Shown here piece by piece: positions 9,837 through 18,801 of a stretch of DNA of 64,000 nucleotides (positions within the stretch are counted from its first letter, which is position 1; each line of letters opens with the position of its first letter). The notes under the pieces were generated by a model, which saw only the letters and a list, made by a program, of their open reading frames with translations, was not told the origin of the DNA and did not search any database. The position numbers and the translations under genes are program-made. Origin of the DNA: JAMXLO01 sp963819855 (GTDB lineage Bacteria; Pseudomonadota; Alphaproteobacteria; Acetobacterales; Acetobacteraceae); contig CAWFYC010000021.1 in the NCBI GenBank assembly GCA_963819855.1, positions 434,001-498,000 of the forward strand, given 5' to 3'.

Positions 9837-10877
9837 TTGGCGGATTCCAGACAGCCAACCCGATTCGGGCGAATTTACCCGCCGGACGAAGCATGGCTGG
9901 CCAAGACGCCGGCGGAACCGGTTCTCGACCCGGAATTGCCCATTATTGATACGCATCATCACCTTTGGCAGCGTCCAGATCATCGTTATCTGTTGCATGA
10001 ACTGCTCACTGATCTGCGCAGCGGGCACAACGTGGTCGCCACCGTGTTCCTGCAATGCCACGCGATGTACCGCAGCTGCGGATCGGAGGAGCTGCGTCCG
10101 GTCGGCGAAACCGAATTCGTCGCCGGCATCGCCGCGATGAGCGACAGCGGGGGATATGGACGGACAAAGGTCGCCGCCGGGATCGTGGGATACGCCGACC
10201 TGACGCTGGGCGAGCGGGTCGAGGCGGTGTTGGAGGCGCAAATCCGCGCCGGCGGCGGTCGATTCCGCGGCGTGCGCCATTCCGGCAATTGGGACGCGGA
10301 TCCGGTTATCGGCAATGGTGCACCAGGGCCCGACGTCTATCGCCGATCCGATTTCCGCCGGGGCCTGGCGCGACTTTCCGCGCTCGGGCTGTCGCTGGAT
10401 GCCTGGGTGTTTCACGCACAACTGGAGGATGTAATAGACTTGGCGCGTGCCTATCCTTGCGCGAATATCATCATGGGCCACGTCGGTGGGGTGCTGGGTT
10501 ACGGTCCGTACGCCGGGAGGCGTGACGAGGTTTTCGCATCGTGGAAGGCATCGGTGACCGAACTGGCGAGGTGCCCGAATGTGACGATGAAACTGGGCGG
10601 CATGATGATGCGGGCAGCGCTGTATGACTACAAGGCGGCGGAGCGGCCGGCCACGTCAGAAGAACTTGCGGCGATGTGGCGGCCCTATATGGAGACCTGC
10701 ATCGAGCTGTTCGGGCCACAGCGCTGCATGTTCGAAAGCAATTTCCCGGTCGAGAAGATGGGCATCGGCTGGGTTGGGCTGTGGAACGCATTCAAGCGGA
10801 TCGCTGCCGGCGCATCGGCGCATGAGAAGCTTGCGCTGTTCCATGATACGGCAAGCAGGGTCTATCGACTGGGGTGA
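9837..10877 (+). CDS. Amidohydrolase-2 family metal-dependent hydrolase
   Basis: TIM-barrel hydrolase of the amidohydrolase-2 group (lactonase/decarboxylase relatives). The metal motif IIDTHHHLWQ opens the barrel, and later strands show VFHAQLEDVIDLA, IIMGHVGG and the C-terminal MFESNFPVEKMG, the usual final Asp/Asn-F-P element. The frame is open from 9723, but that extension is basic and low in sense; I chose TTG 9837 (LADSRQPTRFGRIYPPDEAW) because a GGAG stands about 8 bases before it. Start confidence is moderate. The methyltransferase gene follows with only 8 bp between, and the kinase at 9685 is divergent. Substrate unknown. Confidence 0.82.
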   Translation: MADSRQPTRFGRIYPPDEAWLAKTPAEPVLDPELPIIDTHHHLWQRPDHRYLLHELLTDLRSGHNVVATVFLQCHAMYRSCGSEELRPVGETEFVAGIAAMSDSGGYGRTKVAAGIVGYADLTLGERVEAVLEAQIRAGGGRFRGVRHSGNWDADPVIGNGAPGPDVYRRSDFRRGLARLSALGLSLDAWVFHAQLEDVIDLARAYPCANIIMGHVGGVLGYGPYAGRRDEVFASWKASVTELARCPNVTMKLGGMMMRAALYDYKAAERPATSEELAAMWRPYMETCIELFGPQRCMFESNFPVEKMGIGWVGLWNAFKRIAAGASAHEKLALFHDTASRVYRLG

Positions 10878-10885
10878 GGCATACC

Positions 10886-11671
10886 ATGAACGACACCACG
10901 CACCAGGAGCGGATCCTGGATCAGTTCACCCGTCAGGCGATGCCGTTCAGCACCGCGCACACCATCACCGATGCCAACGCATTGCGGATGATCGTGCAAT
11001 CCGCCGCGCCACGGCCGGACGACACACTGTTGGATGTCGCCTGCGGCGGCGGCATCGTGGTGTCCGCGTTCGCGTCCCACGTGAGGCATGCGACCGGCAT
11101 CGACATGACGCCGGCGATGCTGGACCGCGCCCGGCAGCTTGCGGCCGAGCAGGGTATCGAGAATGTCACCTGGGAGCGGGGCGATGTCGGTAGACTGCCG
11201 TATGCTGACGGCACGTTCGACATCGTGGTGACGCGGTTTTCCATGCACCATTTCCTTGATCCGTTGGGCGTGCTGCGCGAGATGGTGCGCGTCTGCGCTC
11301 CGGCGGGACGGGTCCTCGTGGTCGACATGTACGCGTCGGACGACCCGGCGAAGGCGGCGGAGTGGAACCGTGCGGAGATACTGCGTGACCCGTCGCATGT
11401 GCGGTGTCTGACGCTACCGGAGCTGAAGGCTTTGTTCGGTTCGGTTGGATTGCCCGAGCCGGAGGCCAGCTTCTATGAACTGCGCGACGAGATCAGGAAC
11501 CTGCTGGCCCGTTCGTTCCCGAACCCAGGCGATGACATGAAGATCATCGAAATGTTCGCCGCATCGGCCGAGGACGATCGGCTGGGCATCCCGATCCGAC
11601 GCGAGGGGGAGAGGATAGAATATGCCTACCGGGTGGCGATTCTGGCCGCGGAAAAACTGACAGGCAGCTGA
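10886..11671 (+). CDS. Class I SAM-dependent methyltransferase
   Basis: 261-residue cytoplasmic methyltransferase. Motif I is LLDVACGGGIVVSAFA, followed by the acidic ATGIDMTPAMLDRARQLA, motif near WERGDVGRLPYADGTFDIVV and SMHHFLDPLGVLREMVRV, the order seen in UbiE/Methyltransf_11 proteins. GTGAGG just before ATG 10886 serves as ribosome binding site; an in-frame GTG at 10874 overlapping the previous stop is possible. It is co-transcribed with the amidohydrolase and convergent with livF, whose stop abuts its own. Substrate unknown. Confidence 0.88.
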   Translation: MNDTTHQERILDQFTRQAMPFSTAHTITDANALRMIVQSAAPRPDDTLLDVACGGGIVVSAFASHVRHATGIDMTPAMLDRARQLAAEQGIENVTWERGDVGRLPYADGTFDIVVTRFSMHHFLDPLGVLREMVRVCAPAGRVLVVDMYASDDPAKAAEWNRAEILRDPSHVRCLTLPELKALFGSVGLPEPEASFYELRDEIRNLLARSFPNPGDDMKIIEMFAASAEDDRLGIPIRREGERIEYAYRVAILAAEKLTGS

Positions 11672-12379
11672 TCACCCCAGATAGGCCCGCCTTACCCGCT
11701 CATCGTCCAGCAGCTCGCGCCCCGGCCCGTCCAGCACGATCCGGCCGCTCTCCAGCACATACCCTCGGTCGGCAATCCCCAGCGCCATCGGAGCATTCTG
11801 CTCGACCAGCAATATCGTCACGCCCTGCGCATTGATGCGCTGAATCGTCTCGAACACCTGCTCGACCAGCATCGGTGCCAGCCCCATGCTCGGCTCGTCC
11901 ATCAGCAGCACGCGCGGCCGCGCCATCATGGCGCGTGCGGCCGCCAGCATCTGCTGCTCGCCGCCCGACAGAGTTCCCGCCACCTGCTTGAGCCGCTCGC
12001 GCAGACGCGGGAACAGCACCAGCATCTGTTCCTTGTCCTCGGCAATCGCACGCCGATCACGGCGGGTGAACGCACCCATCTCCAGGTTCTCGTTCACCGT
12101 CAGGCGGCCGAAAATGCGGCGTCCTTCCGGCACCTGCACCACGCCGATCGCGGCGATGTGGTGCGCGCCAAGTCCTGCCAGCGCGCGGCCGTCGAAGCGG
12201 ATCGCACCCTGGCGCGGATGCAACAGCCCACTGATCGCGCGCAACGTCGTCGACTTGCCGGCGCCGTTGCCGCCAACCAGCGTGACGATCTGCCGCTCTT
12301 CCACCGCGAGGGAGATACCCTTCAGCGCCTCGATCTTGTCGTAGAAGACGTGGATGCCGTCGACCTCGAGCAACGCCAT
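11672..12379 (-). CDS. livF: Branched-chain amino-acid-type ABC transporter ATP-binding protein (LivF-like)
   Basis: 235-residue ATPase with Walker A GGNGAGKS, signature LSGGEQQMLAAARAMMARP, Walker B VLLMDEPSMGLAP and the switch His region. The GIDHIAAIGVVQVPEGRRIF-type Q-loop (here AIGVVQVPEGRRIFGRLTV) is characteristic of LivF. It is the last gene of a five-gene operon whose genes are spaced by a few bases, and it energises import through LivH/LivM together with LivG. Confidence 0.95.
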   Translation of the reverse strand: MALLEVDGIHVFYDKIEALKGISLAVEERQIVTLVGGNGAGKSTTLRAISGLLHPRQGAIRFDGRALAGLGAHHIAAIGVVQVPEGRRIFGRLTVNENLEMGAFTRRDRRAIAEDKEQMLVLFPRLRERLKQVAGTLSGGEQQMLAAARAMMARPRVLLMDEPSMGLAPMLVEQVFETIQRINAQGVTILLVEQNAPMALGIADRGYVLESGRIVLDGPGRELLDDERVRRAYLG

Positions 12380-12383
12380 CGCC

Positions 12384-13172
12384 TCACTCCGCCGCCGATT
12401 TGGCGGCGGTACCGAGATAGGCCTCGATCACCGCCGGGTCCTGCTGCACACGCGCCGGTACGTCCTCGGCGATCTTCACGCCATGATCCAGCACCGTGAC
12501 CCGATCGGACATCGACATCACCACGCGCATCTGGTGCTCGATCAACAGAACGGTGACGCCGACCCGCTCGCGCACCTGCTGAATGAACGTCATCATCTCG
12601 GAGGTCTCGTGCGGGTTCATCCCCGCGGTCGGTTCATCGAGCAGCAACAGCTTCGGCTTGGTGGCAAGCGCGCGGCCGATCTCGAGCCGACGCTGTTCGC
12701 CATAAGCGAGGTTGCGTGCCAGCATGTCGCCGCGACCGCGCAACCCGACGAAGTGCAGCAGACGCAGCGCCTCCTCGTGCGCCCCGCGCTCATCGCGCAT
12801 GGTGAATGGCGTACGCAGCACCGCACCCCACCAGGTGGAGCGCAGGTGCAGATGCATCCCGACCAGCAGGTTCTCCAGCGCGGTGATGTTGCGGAACAGA
12901 CGGATGTTCTGATAGGTGCGGCTGATCCCGGCCGCGGCGACACGATCGGGCTTCAGCCCGTCGATTCGCTCACCGGCGAACCACACCTCGCCCGAGGTCG
13001 GCTGCAGGTTCTGCGTGATGCAGTTGAAGACGGTGGTCTTGCCGGCACCGTTCGGGCCGATCACGCTGTGGATGCTGTGCTCGGCCACCACAAGATCGAG
13101 ATCGGCGATCGCCACCAGGCCGCCGAACCGCATCGTGAGGCGATTGCATTGCAGGAGCGGCATGTCTGCCAC
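12384..13172 (-). CDS. livG: Branched-chain amino-acid-type ABC transporter ATP-binding protein (LivG-like)
   Basis: 262-residue ATPase: LTMRFGGLVAIADLDL at the N-terminus, Walker A GPNGAGKT, the LivG Q-loop ISRTYQNIRLFRNITALEN, signature AYGEQRRLEIGRALA and Walker B LLLLDEPTAGMNP. The GTG at 13172 is preceded by GAGG at a good distance; ATG 13163 is an alternative start. Seven bases separate it from livM and four from livF, consistent with one transcript. Confidence 0.95.
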   Translation of the reverse strand: MADMPLLQCNRLTMRFGGLVAIADLDLVVAEHSIHSVIGPNGAGKTTVFNCITQNLQPTSGEVWFAGERIDGLKPDRVAAAGISRTYQNIRLFRNITALENLLVGMHLHLRSTWWGAVLRTPFTMRDERGAHEEALRLLHFVGLRGRGDMLARNLAYGEQRRLEIGRALATKPKLLLLDEPTAGMNPHETSEMMTFIQQVRERVGVTVLLIEHQMRVVMSMSDRVTVLDHGVKIAEDVPARVQQDPAVIEAYLGTAAKSAAE

Positions 13173-13179
13173 GTCGCCG

Positions 13180-14826
13180 CTACCTCGGTTGCACCGGCAC
13201 CGCGTCGGTACCGGCGTCCAGTGCCAGGGTCTCGTCGGCGGCGTGCAGTTCGCGCTGGCGCACGTCCGATGGCCACAGCCCCTCGGGCCGTAACCGCATC
13301 ATCACGACCAACACCGCGCCGTAGAACAGGTAGCGATACTCGCCGAACTCACGCAGCAGTTCCGGCAAACCAATCAGCACGATCGAACCAAGCACCACGC
13401 CCGGCAGACTGCCCATGCCACCCACGATGATCAACGCCAGCACATTGATCGAGATCAGCAACTGGAAGCTCGACGGATAGACCGAGGTGACCATGGTGGC
13501 GAAGATCGATCCGGCCAGCCCGGCGAACGCGGCGCCGAGCCCGTAGGCCAACAGCTTTGATCGTACCAGGTTGATGCCGAGTGCCTGCGCCACGTCCTCG
13601 TCGTCGCGCAGCGCCATCCAGGCGCGGCCGAGGCGGGAATTCTCCAGCCGCCAGGCGACGAACGCAGCGACCGCCGAAGCGACCAGGGTCAGGTAGAACA
13701 GCGACACCGGGCTGCCCAGCACGAAAGTTCCCAGTTGCGGCTTGGGGATTTGCAGAATCCCCTGGGCGCCACCGAGCAACGGTGCGGCAAAATCCGACTG
13801 CACGATCACGCGCACGATTTCGCCCAGCCCCATCGTCGCCACTGCCAGGTAGTCGCCGCGCACGCCGAGCACCGGCAGGCCGAACAGCACGCCCACACCA
13901 ACCGCAAGCAGCACGGAGACTGGCATTGCCCCCCAGTAAGGCAGCTGCGCGAGCGCGTGGGGGGAGTCGGCGGTCAGCAGCGCGGTCGTGTAGGCGCCGA
14001 CGGCAAAGAACGCAACGAAGCCAAGGTCCAGCAGGCCTGCCAGACCGACCTCCAGGTTGAGGCCCATGCCCATCAGAATATAGAGTCCGACCAGCATCAG
14101 CACCTGGCCGATGTAGGAACCCGCCAGTGCCGGCAGCAGGACGAGAACCAACAGCGCAAGGCCGGCCCAGACCAGGCGCTCGCGTCGGTGATCTCTGACC
14201 TCGATGCGAGCGGCGCGTCGGCGCCCTATCGAGCCGATCACTTCGCTGCACAGCCCCACAACGACAAAGATTGCGATTGCGCCTTGCGGACTGAGTCCTT
14301 CCCAGGTGTAGATGAATTCGCGGAAGTCGCCGATTGACTCCTCATACTGTTGCAGCATCAGCTGGATCAGTTCCTGGAACACACCGGCGACGGCTACGGC
14401 GATCGCACCGGGAAAAATCGCGCGGCGCACGGCGGACGGACTGATACGCAACGCCGCGCCGAGCAGGCCTGCAGCCGCGCCAGCAGCAATGAGTATTGCA
14501 ACACCGGCGGCGAGGCCCAGTTCCAGCGTCAGCATGTCGTACAGCGCAGGCGATAATGCGATGAAGATCGACTGTAGTGGTACCACCGACAGCACCGCGG
14601 TCAGCACCGCGATCGGCACGCCGGCGGCGGCGCCGGCGAGCAGACCCTGCAGCGGCCGTCCGGCCATCGCACCGGCACCACCGGCGATCACCAGCAGCAC
14701 GGCCTGACCGAGGCTCAGCGTACCAACGACGATCGCCCGCTGATGCAGCATCAGCAGCACGCCGACCACGGCGAGATGCACCGCACCGGCACCGAACGCC
14801 AGGCCGATCAGGATGGCGCGGCGCAT
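13180..14826 (-). CDS. livM: Branched-chain amino-acid-type ABC transporter permease (LivM-like, long form)
   Basis: 548-residue inner-membrane permease. The C-terminal ~330 residues are a standard LivM: MGMGLNLEVGLAGLLDLGFV, VRGDYLAVATMGLGEIVRVI, MALRDDEDVAQALGINLVRS and the closing RPEGLWP. The first ~215 residues are an additional hydrophobic module with about five helices (AGAVHLAVVGVLLML, LLVIAGGAGAMAGRPL, LILIAAGAAAGLLGAAL and others), making the protein longer than typical LivM. Its ATG overlaps the last base of the livH stop codon. Confidence 0.93.
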   Translation of the reverse strand: MRRAILIGLAFGAGAVHLAVVGVLLMLHQRAIVVGTLSLGQAVLLVIAGGAGAMAGRPLQGLLAGAAAGVPIAVLTAVLSVVPLQSIFIALSPALYDMLTLELGLAAGVAILIAAGAAAGLLGAALRISPSAVRRAIFPGAIAVAVAGVFQELIQLMLQQYEESIGDFREFIYTWEGLSPQGAIAIFVVVGLCSEVIGSIGRRRAARIEVRDHRRERLVWAGLALLVLVLLPALAGSYIGQVLMLVGLYILMGMGLNLEVGLAGLLDLGFVAFFAVGAYTTALLTADSPHALAQLPYWGAMPVSVLLAVGVGVLFGLPVLGVRGDYLAVATMGLGEIVRVIVQSDFAAPLLGGAQGILQIPKPQLGTFVLGSPVSLFYLTLVASAVAAFVAWRLENSRLGRAWMALRDDEDVAQALGINLVRSKLLAYGLGAAFAGLAGSIFATMVTSVYPSSFQLLISINVLALIIVGGMGSLPGVVLGSIVLIGLPELLREFGEYRYLFYGAVLVVMMRLRPEGLWPSDVRQRELHAADETLALDAGTDAVPVQPR

Positions 14827-15914
14827 CAGGCGCGCTTCCTCGCCATCCGCTCGCCCAGCAGACCCTGAGGACGGAAGATCAGCACCATGATCAGCAGGGT
14901 AAAGGCGATCAGGTCGCGCAACTGGTAGGGCGCTGGAATGCCGAGGCCGTCGAGGAACAGCGCCGGCCCGACCGATTCCACCATGCCGAGAAAGAACCCT
15001 CCCAACATCGCACCCGGTATATTGCCGATGCCGCCCAGCACCGCCGCGCCGAACGCCTTGATGCCGGGGGTGAACCCCATGAAGAAATACACCTGCTTGT
15101 AGACGAACGCATAGAACACGCCGGCGATGCCGGCCATCGCGCCGCCGAGCACGAAGGTGAACACCACCACCTTGTCGACGTCGATGCCCATCAGCGCCGC
15201 CGCCTCACCGTCCTCGGCCACTGCCCGCATCGCTGTCCCCATGCGAGTGCGCTGCACGATCAGGTAGAGACCGCCCATGAACAGCACGGCCAGGATGATC
15301 ACCAGCACGTCGACGCGCGGAAGATGGAAGCCGAACACGTCGAAGCTTGCACGTTCCCAGGTCGGCGAGGGGTAGGACTTGACCGCCGAACCGAACATGC
15401 CGCGGAAGGTCTGCTCCAGGAAGAACGAGACGCCGATGGCGCAGATCAGTGGCGCCAGGCCGACCACGCGGCGAAACGGCCGATAGGCGATGCGCTCGGT
15501 CAACAATGCGACCGAGGTGGAGGTGAGAACCGACACGATCAGGATCGCGCCCATACCAAGTGCGGGATGGTTGTCCAGGAAGCCGGACCGGTCCAGCGGC
15601 TGGGCGACAAAGTAGCCGGCAAAAGCGCCGGACATGACGAAGTCGCCGTGCGCGAAGTTGATCAGTCGCAGGACGCCGTAGACCATCGTGTAGCCGAGGG
15701 CGATCTGCGCGTAGATCGCGCCGATGGTCAGGCCGAATACGACGAAATCGACCCATTGGGCTGCATCGTAACGGTTCTTTACCACGGTTCCGATCGTGCC
15801 GGCCACGACCACCGCGATCACCAGCAGGCGCAGGGCCCAGAGGACCACATCCACCGCGTTCAGGCGTGCCATGGCGACCAACCATGGCGCGCGCGGGGCA
15901 AGCGCCTCGCTCAC
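14826..15914 (-). CDS. livH: Branched-chain amino-acid-type ABC transporter permease (LivH-like)
   Basis: 362-residue inner-membrane permease with eight or more hydrophobic segments. Family signatures: GLTIGAIYAQIALGYTMVYG, LINFAHGDFVMSGAFAGY, MRAVAEDGEAAALMGIDVDK and KAFGAAVLGGIGNIPGAMLG, ending with RPQGLLGER. It starts with GTG at 15914, immediately after a TAA triplet in the same strand. A 277-bp gap with a strong hairpin separates it from the binding-protein gene upstream, so it may be expressed at a lower level. Confidence 0.94.
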   Translation of the reverse strand: MSEALAPRAPWLVAMARLNAVDVVLWALRLLVIAVVVAGTIGTVVKNRYDAAQWVDFVVFGLTIGAIYAQIALGYTMVYGVLRLINFAHGDFVMSGAFAGYFVAQPLDRSGFLDNHPALGMGAILIVSVLTSTSVALLTERIAYRPFRRVVGLAPLICAIGVSFFLEQTFRGMFGSAVKSYPSPTWERASFDVFGFHLPRVDVLVIILAVLFMGGLYLIVQRTRMGTAMRAVAEDGEAAALMGIDVDKVVVFTFVLGGAMAGIAGVFYAFVYKQVYFFMGFTPGIKAFGAAVLGGIGNIPGAMLGGFFLGMVESVGPALFLDGLGIPAPYQLRDLIAFTLLIMVLIFRPQGLLGERMARKRA

Positions 15915-16046
15915 TTACGGCCAGAACTTCTGCCCATTGCCTGCACCGTCACCCAAACCTCCATTATTGGTGCACGTAAGGACCCGGTAGCGCCGGTCGC
16001 AGCTCGCCTGGTGCGTTGCAGCATGGCAAGTGTGATGGCTGCACAT
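15915..16046 (-). other. Short open frame before livH, possible remnant of a second binding-protein gene
   Basis: A 43-codon frame (ATG 16046) ending one base before the livH start. Its last residues, NGQKFWP, resemble the C-terminus of the upstream binding protein (NPKKIWP), and both stops sit in the same TGGCCGTAAG context. It could be the tail of a decayed duplicate binding-protein gene. It could also be chance; the first half (MCSHHTCHAATHQ) has no recognisable structure. Confidence 0.3.
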
Positions 16047-16131
16047 GGCGGAAGTCAACATCTCGCCGCGGTTTATTGGACGTTTCTGTCACTGCCGACG
16101 AAACGGCGAGTCGGAGCGCGGTACGCAAGCA

Positions 16132-16157
16132 GCCCGCCCGACGCAGGTCGAGCGGGC
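16132..16157 (-). terminator. Stem-loop between binding-protein gene and livH
   Basis: Near-perfect hairpin GCCCGC-C-CGAC, loop GCAG, GTCG-A-GCGGGC, 35 bases downstream of the binding-protein stop codon. Such hairpins after the first gene of an ABC operon usually stabilise or partly terminate the transcript so that the binding protein is made in excess. Confidence 0.55.
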
Positions 16158-16191
16158 CACGATCCAGGCAGCGATCGTCGCGAGACGACGC

Positions 16192-17451
16192 TTACGGCCA
16201 GATCTTCTTCGGGTTCTTGCCCATCGCGAACGTCTTCGCATCGGCCGATACGAACTGGTAGATGGCCGGCTTGAACGCAGCACATTGGCCGTGTGCGTCG
16301 CAGGCGATCGGCCCGCTCAGGCCGTCGAACTTCACCGCGAACACGGCGTCCCGCAGTGCTTTCCTGCCGATGTAGAGGTTGCCGTCCTTGTCGGTCTTCG
16401 CGACCTTCTCGATCGCCTTGATGGCCATCTCCGCTGCGTCGTAGGCGTTGGCGTGGTAGCCGGAGATCGGCGCTTCGCCGTATGCCTTCTTGTATTTCTC
16501 GAGGAACGCCGGATATCCCTTACCCATCGTATCCGGCGAAACGTCCGGGTAGCCGACGCGGAAGCCGACCACCGCCGGACCCGCTGCCTCGATGAATTCC
16601 GCCGCCGCAAACGAGCCACCGCCGATTAGCGTTGTGTTCTCCAGCCCTGAAACCTCCTTCGACTGACGCAGCAGCTGCGCGCCAGCGGCGACGAAGATCG
16701 GCATGTAGATGACGTCCGGCTTCGCGGCGGCGACCTTGGTCAGCACCGGATGCATGTCGACATCGGTCGGCGCGACCGCCTCCTCCGACACGACCTTGCC
16801 GCCCATCTTGATGAAGTTCTTTGCGGTGACCGCGACCAGCTGCTGGGCATAAGGGCTGCCGTCATGCACGGTGGCGAGGGTACGCGCCTTCAGCACTTCA
16901 TAGATGTACTTCGCGTCCGATGCGCCCTGGTCGATGTCGCTCGCGATCGTCCGGGCGAAACCGTCATAGGCAGGCTTGCGATCCGGCGCGGTGAGTGCAG
17001 GCGCCGAACACGCGTTGCAGATATTGGTAATGCCCTGCTGCCACAGGATCGGCGCAGCCGGCGTGGCGGCGCTGGAACATGCTCCGCCAAGCACGACGAC
17101 GATCTGCGGATTCGATGCGAGCTTGGTTGCCGCCGTCTGACCGCCCTCGGCGTTGCACAGATCGTCCTCGACGGTGAACTTGATCGGATGACCGAGCAGC
17201 TTATTGCCGATATCAGCGAAGGCGATCTCGGCGCCACGCTTGCCGTCAAGGCCGAGTGAGGTGTCGGCGCCGGACAGCACCCAGTAGCCGCCGATCTGGA
17301 TGGGCGCGCCTTTGGCGATCTTGACCACGCCGAGATCGTCAGTCACCGGACCGACGGTCGCCGCGGTGGCAGCGTGCGCCACGGCGAGCAGTGCTATGAC
17401 GGCACAGGCTTTCACCAGGCCACGACTCAACCTATTGAGGATCGATCGCAA
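16192..17451 (-). CDS. Branched-chain amino-acid-type ABC transporter substrate-binding protein
   Basis: Periplasmic binding protein of the LivJ/LivK (type 1 fold) group, 419 residues from the chosen start. The signal peptide runs LRSILNRLSRGLVKACAVIA to HAATA. The mature part shows IQIGGYWVLSGADTSLGLDG, VEDDLCNAEGGQTAATKLAS and VVVLGGACSSAATPAAPILW, a variant with several Cys residues (CNAE, GACSS, ICNACSAP). I chose TTG 17451 because AAGGAGG stands eight bases before it; the in-frame ATGs at 17475 and upstream would place that Shine-Dalgarno inside the gene. It is the first gene of the liv operon. Ligand unknown. Confidence 0.9.
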   Translation of the reverse strand: MRSILNRLSRGLVKACAVIALLAVAHAATAATVGPVTDDLGVVKIAKGAPIQIGGYWVLSGADTSLGLDGKRGAEIAFADIGNKLLGHPIKFTVEDDLCNAEGGQTAATKLASNPQIVVVLGGACSSAATPAAPILWQQGITNICNACSAPALTAPDRKPAYDGFARTIASDIDQGASDAKYIYEVLKARTLATVHDGSPYAQQLVAVTAKNFIKMGGKVVSEEAVAPTDVDMHPVLTKVAAAKPDVIYMPIFVAAGAQLLRQSKEVSGLENTTLIGGGSFAAAEFIEAAGPAVVGFRVGYPDVSPDTMGKGYPAFLEKYKKAYGEAPISGYHANAYDAAEMAIKAIEKVAKTDKDGNLYIGRKALRDAVFAVKFDGLSGPIACDAHGQCAAFKPAIYQFVSADAKTFAMGKNPKKIWP

Positions 17452-17555
17452 GTCTTCCTCCTCCTTGCTGTGCATACGTACATAGGCGCGCTGACGGCGG
17501 ATCGTCAAAGGCCCGTGACTTTGCGGCTACGTATCGCATCAAGTCAACCGGCAGC

Positions 17556-17567
17556 GGTTTTCGCGGC
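17556..17567. repeat. Direct repeat left of ISAs1-family element
   Basis: GGTTTTCGCGGC, repeated exactly at 18802-18813 on the other side of the element. It looks like a target-site duplication, slightly longer than the 8-10 bp usual for the family, so one or two of the bases may match by chance. Confidence 0.75.
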
Positions 17568-18801
17568 AGGGCAATCGCTTGAATGGGGGTAGCTTCCGGC
17601 GCGGCAGAAAGTTCAATTCATAGGGAGCCTCATCGATGGAGGCTTCCTCATGGCGGTCCCGGTCGTCGTCTCGCTGCTGGATCACTTCGCCGCGCTGTCC
17701 GATCCGCGTCAGCATGCCAAGGTTCTGTATCCGCTACCTGAGATCCTGCTTCTGGTGTTGTCGGCGACGCTGGCCGGGGCGGACGACTTTGTCGAGACGA
17801 CGCTGTGGGGAACCGAGCATCTGGCGTTCCTCAGACGCTTCTACCGCTACGAAAGCGGCATCCCGAGCCACGATACATTGTGCGACGTGTTCGCGGCGCT
17901 GGACCCGGAGTTGTTCAAGGCCTGCTTCCTCGCCTGGATCCGCGGGCTGCGCGACGATGACCCCGACATCATCGCCATTGACGGCAAGACCTCGCGGCGC
18001 AGCCACGACAGGCGCAAAGGTCGTAACCCGTTGCACCTCGTCTCGGCCTGGGCGGCGCGGCAGCGGATCGTGCTCGGACAGCAGGCGACCGAGGAGAAAT
18101 CCAACGAGATCACCGCCATCCCGCTGCTGCTGAAGCATCTCGATCTGAAGGGTGCTCTGGTCACCATGGATGCCATGGGGACGCAGACCGACATCGCCCG
18201 CGCGATCCGTGACGGAGGCGGCGATTATTGCCTGTCATTGAAGAAGAACTGGCCCGCCGTGTATGCCGACGTCGAGCAGTTGTTCAGCGATCCGCCGGAC
18301 GATGTGGCGTTCGAAACGCATGCGACGGTGGACCTCACCGGAGGACGGATCGAAACCCGCCGGCACACGGTCTGTCATCAGGTCGACTGGATGACCTCGA
18401 ACCGGCATTACCCAGGCGAACCCGTGTTCCCGGACCTCGCCATGATCGGCCGGATCGAAACCGAGGTCGAGCGGAATGGCAGGATCGAATGTGAAACCCG
18501 CTATTATCTGTGCTCGCTCGCGCTCGGTGCTCTGACATTCGCTCGTGCCGTGCGGGCGCACTGGGGGGTGGAGAACCGCCTGCACTGGGTGCTGGATGTG
18601 ATCTTCCGCGAAGATCTGGCGCGCTTCAGGACAGGCGATGGGCCACAGAACATGGCCATCATCCGCCATACCGTGCTCAATCTGCTGTCACGCGCCAAAC
18701 CGACGACCAGCCTGAAGAACCGGCGGAAACGGGCCGGGTGGAACGTCAATTATCTGGAAACGATCATCCGACAGACCGCGTGACGTTCAAGCGATTCGCC
18801 T
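17568..18801 (+). mobile_element. ISAs1-family insertion sequence, 1234 bp, apparently complete
   Basis: The ends are readable. The left end starts AGGGCAATCGCTTGAATG and the right end, read inward on the other strand, starts AGGCGAATCGCTTGAACG: 15 of 18 bases match. A 12-bp direct repeat flanks it exactly. It contains one intact transposase gene. Size fits the family (about 1.2-1.35 kb). It lies between the liv binding-protein gene and the polysaccharide-deacetylase genes, and so separates the deacetylase pair from whatever promoter stood upstream of 17556. Confidence 0.88.
17650..18783 (+). CDS. ISAs1-family DDE transposase
   Basis: 377-residue transposase of normal length. It begins with the family N-terminal domain (LLDHFAALSDPRQHAKVLYP, LLLVLSATLAGADDFVE). 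The catalytic triad is visible: Asp in IIAIDGKTSRRS, Asp in ALVTMDAMGTQTDIA and Glu in the C-terminal HWGVENRLHWVLDVIFRED. No stop or frameshift interrupts it, so the element is probably mobile. Confidence 0.95.
   Translation: MAVPVVVSLLDHFAALSDPRQHAKVLYPLPEILLLVLSATLAGADDFVETTLWGTEHLAFLRRFYRYESGIPSHDTLCDVFAALDPELFKACFLAWIRGLRDDDPDIIAIDGKTSRRSHDRRKGRNPLHLVSAWAARQRIVLGQQATEEKSNEITAIPLLLKHLDLKGALVTMDAMGTQTDIARAIRDGGGDYCLSLKKNWPAVYADVEQLFSDPPDDVAFETHATVDLTGGRIETRRHTVCHQVDWMTSNRHYPGEPVFPDLAMIGRIETEVERNGRIECETRYYLCSLALGALTFARAVRAHWGVENRLHWVLDVIFREDLARFRTGDGPQNMAIIRHTVLNLLSRAKPTTSLKNRRKRAGWNVNYLETIIRQTA

Noticed and set aside
12354..13430. 358-codon plus-strand frame over livG
   Set aside because: Antisense of an ABC ATPase with all motifs; no family features.
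14577..16274. 565-codon open frame on the plus strand over livM/livH
   Set aside because: Highly basic low-information translation (His-, Arg-, Gln-rich), antisense to clear liv genes; a G+C artefact.
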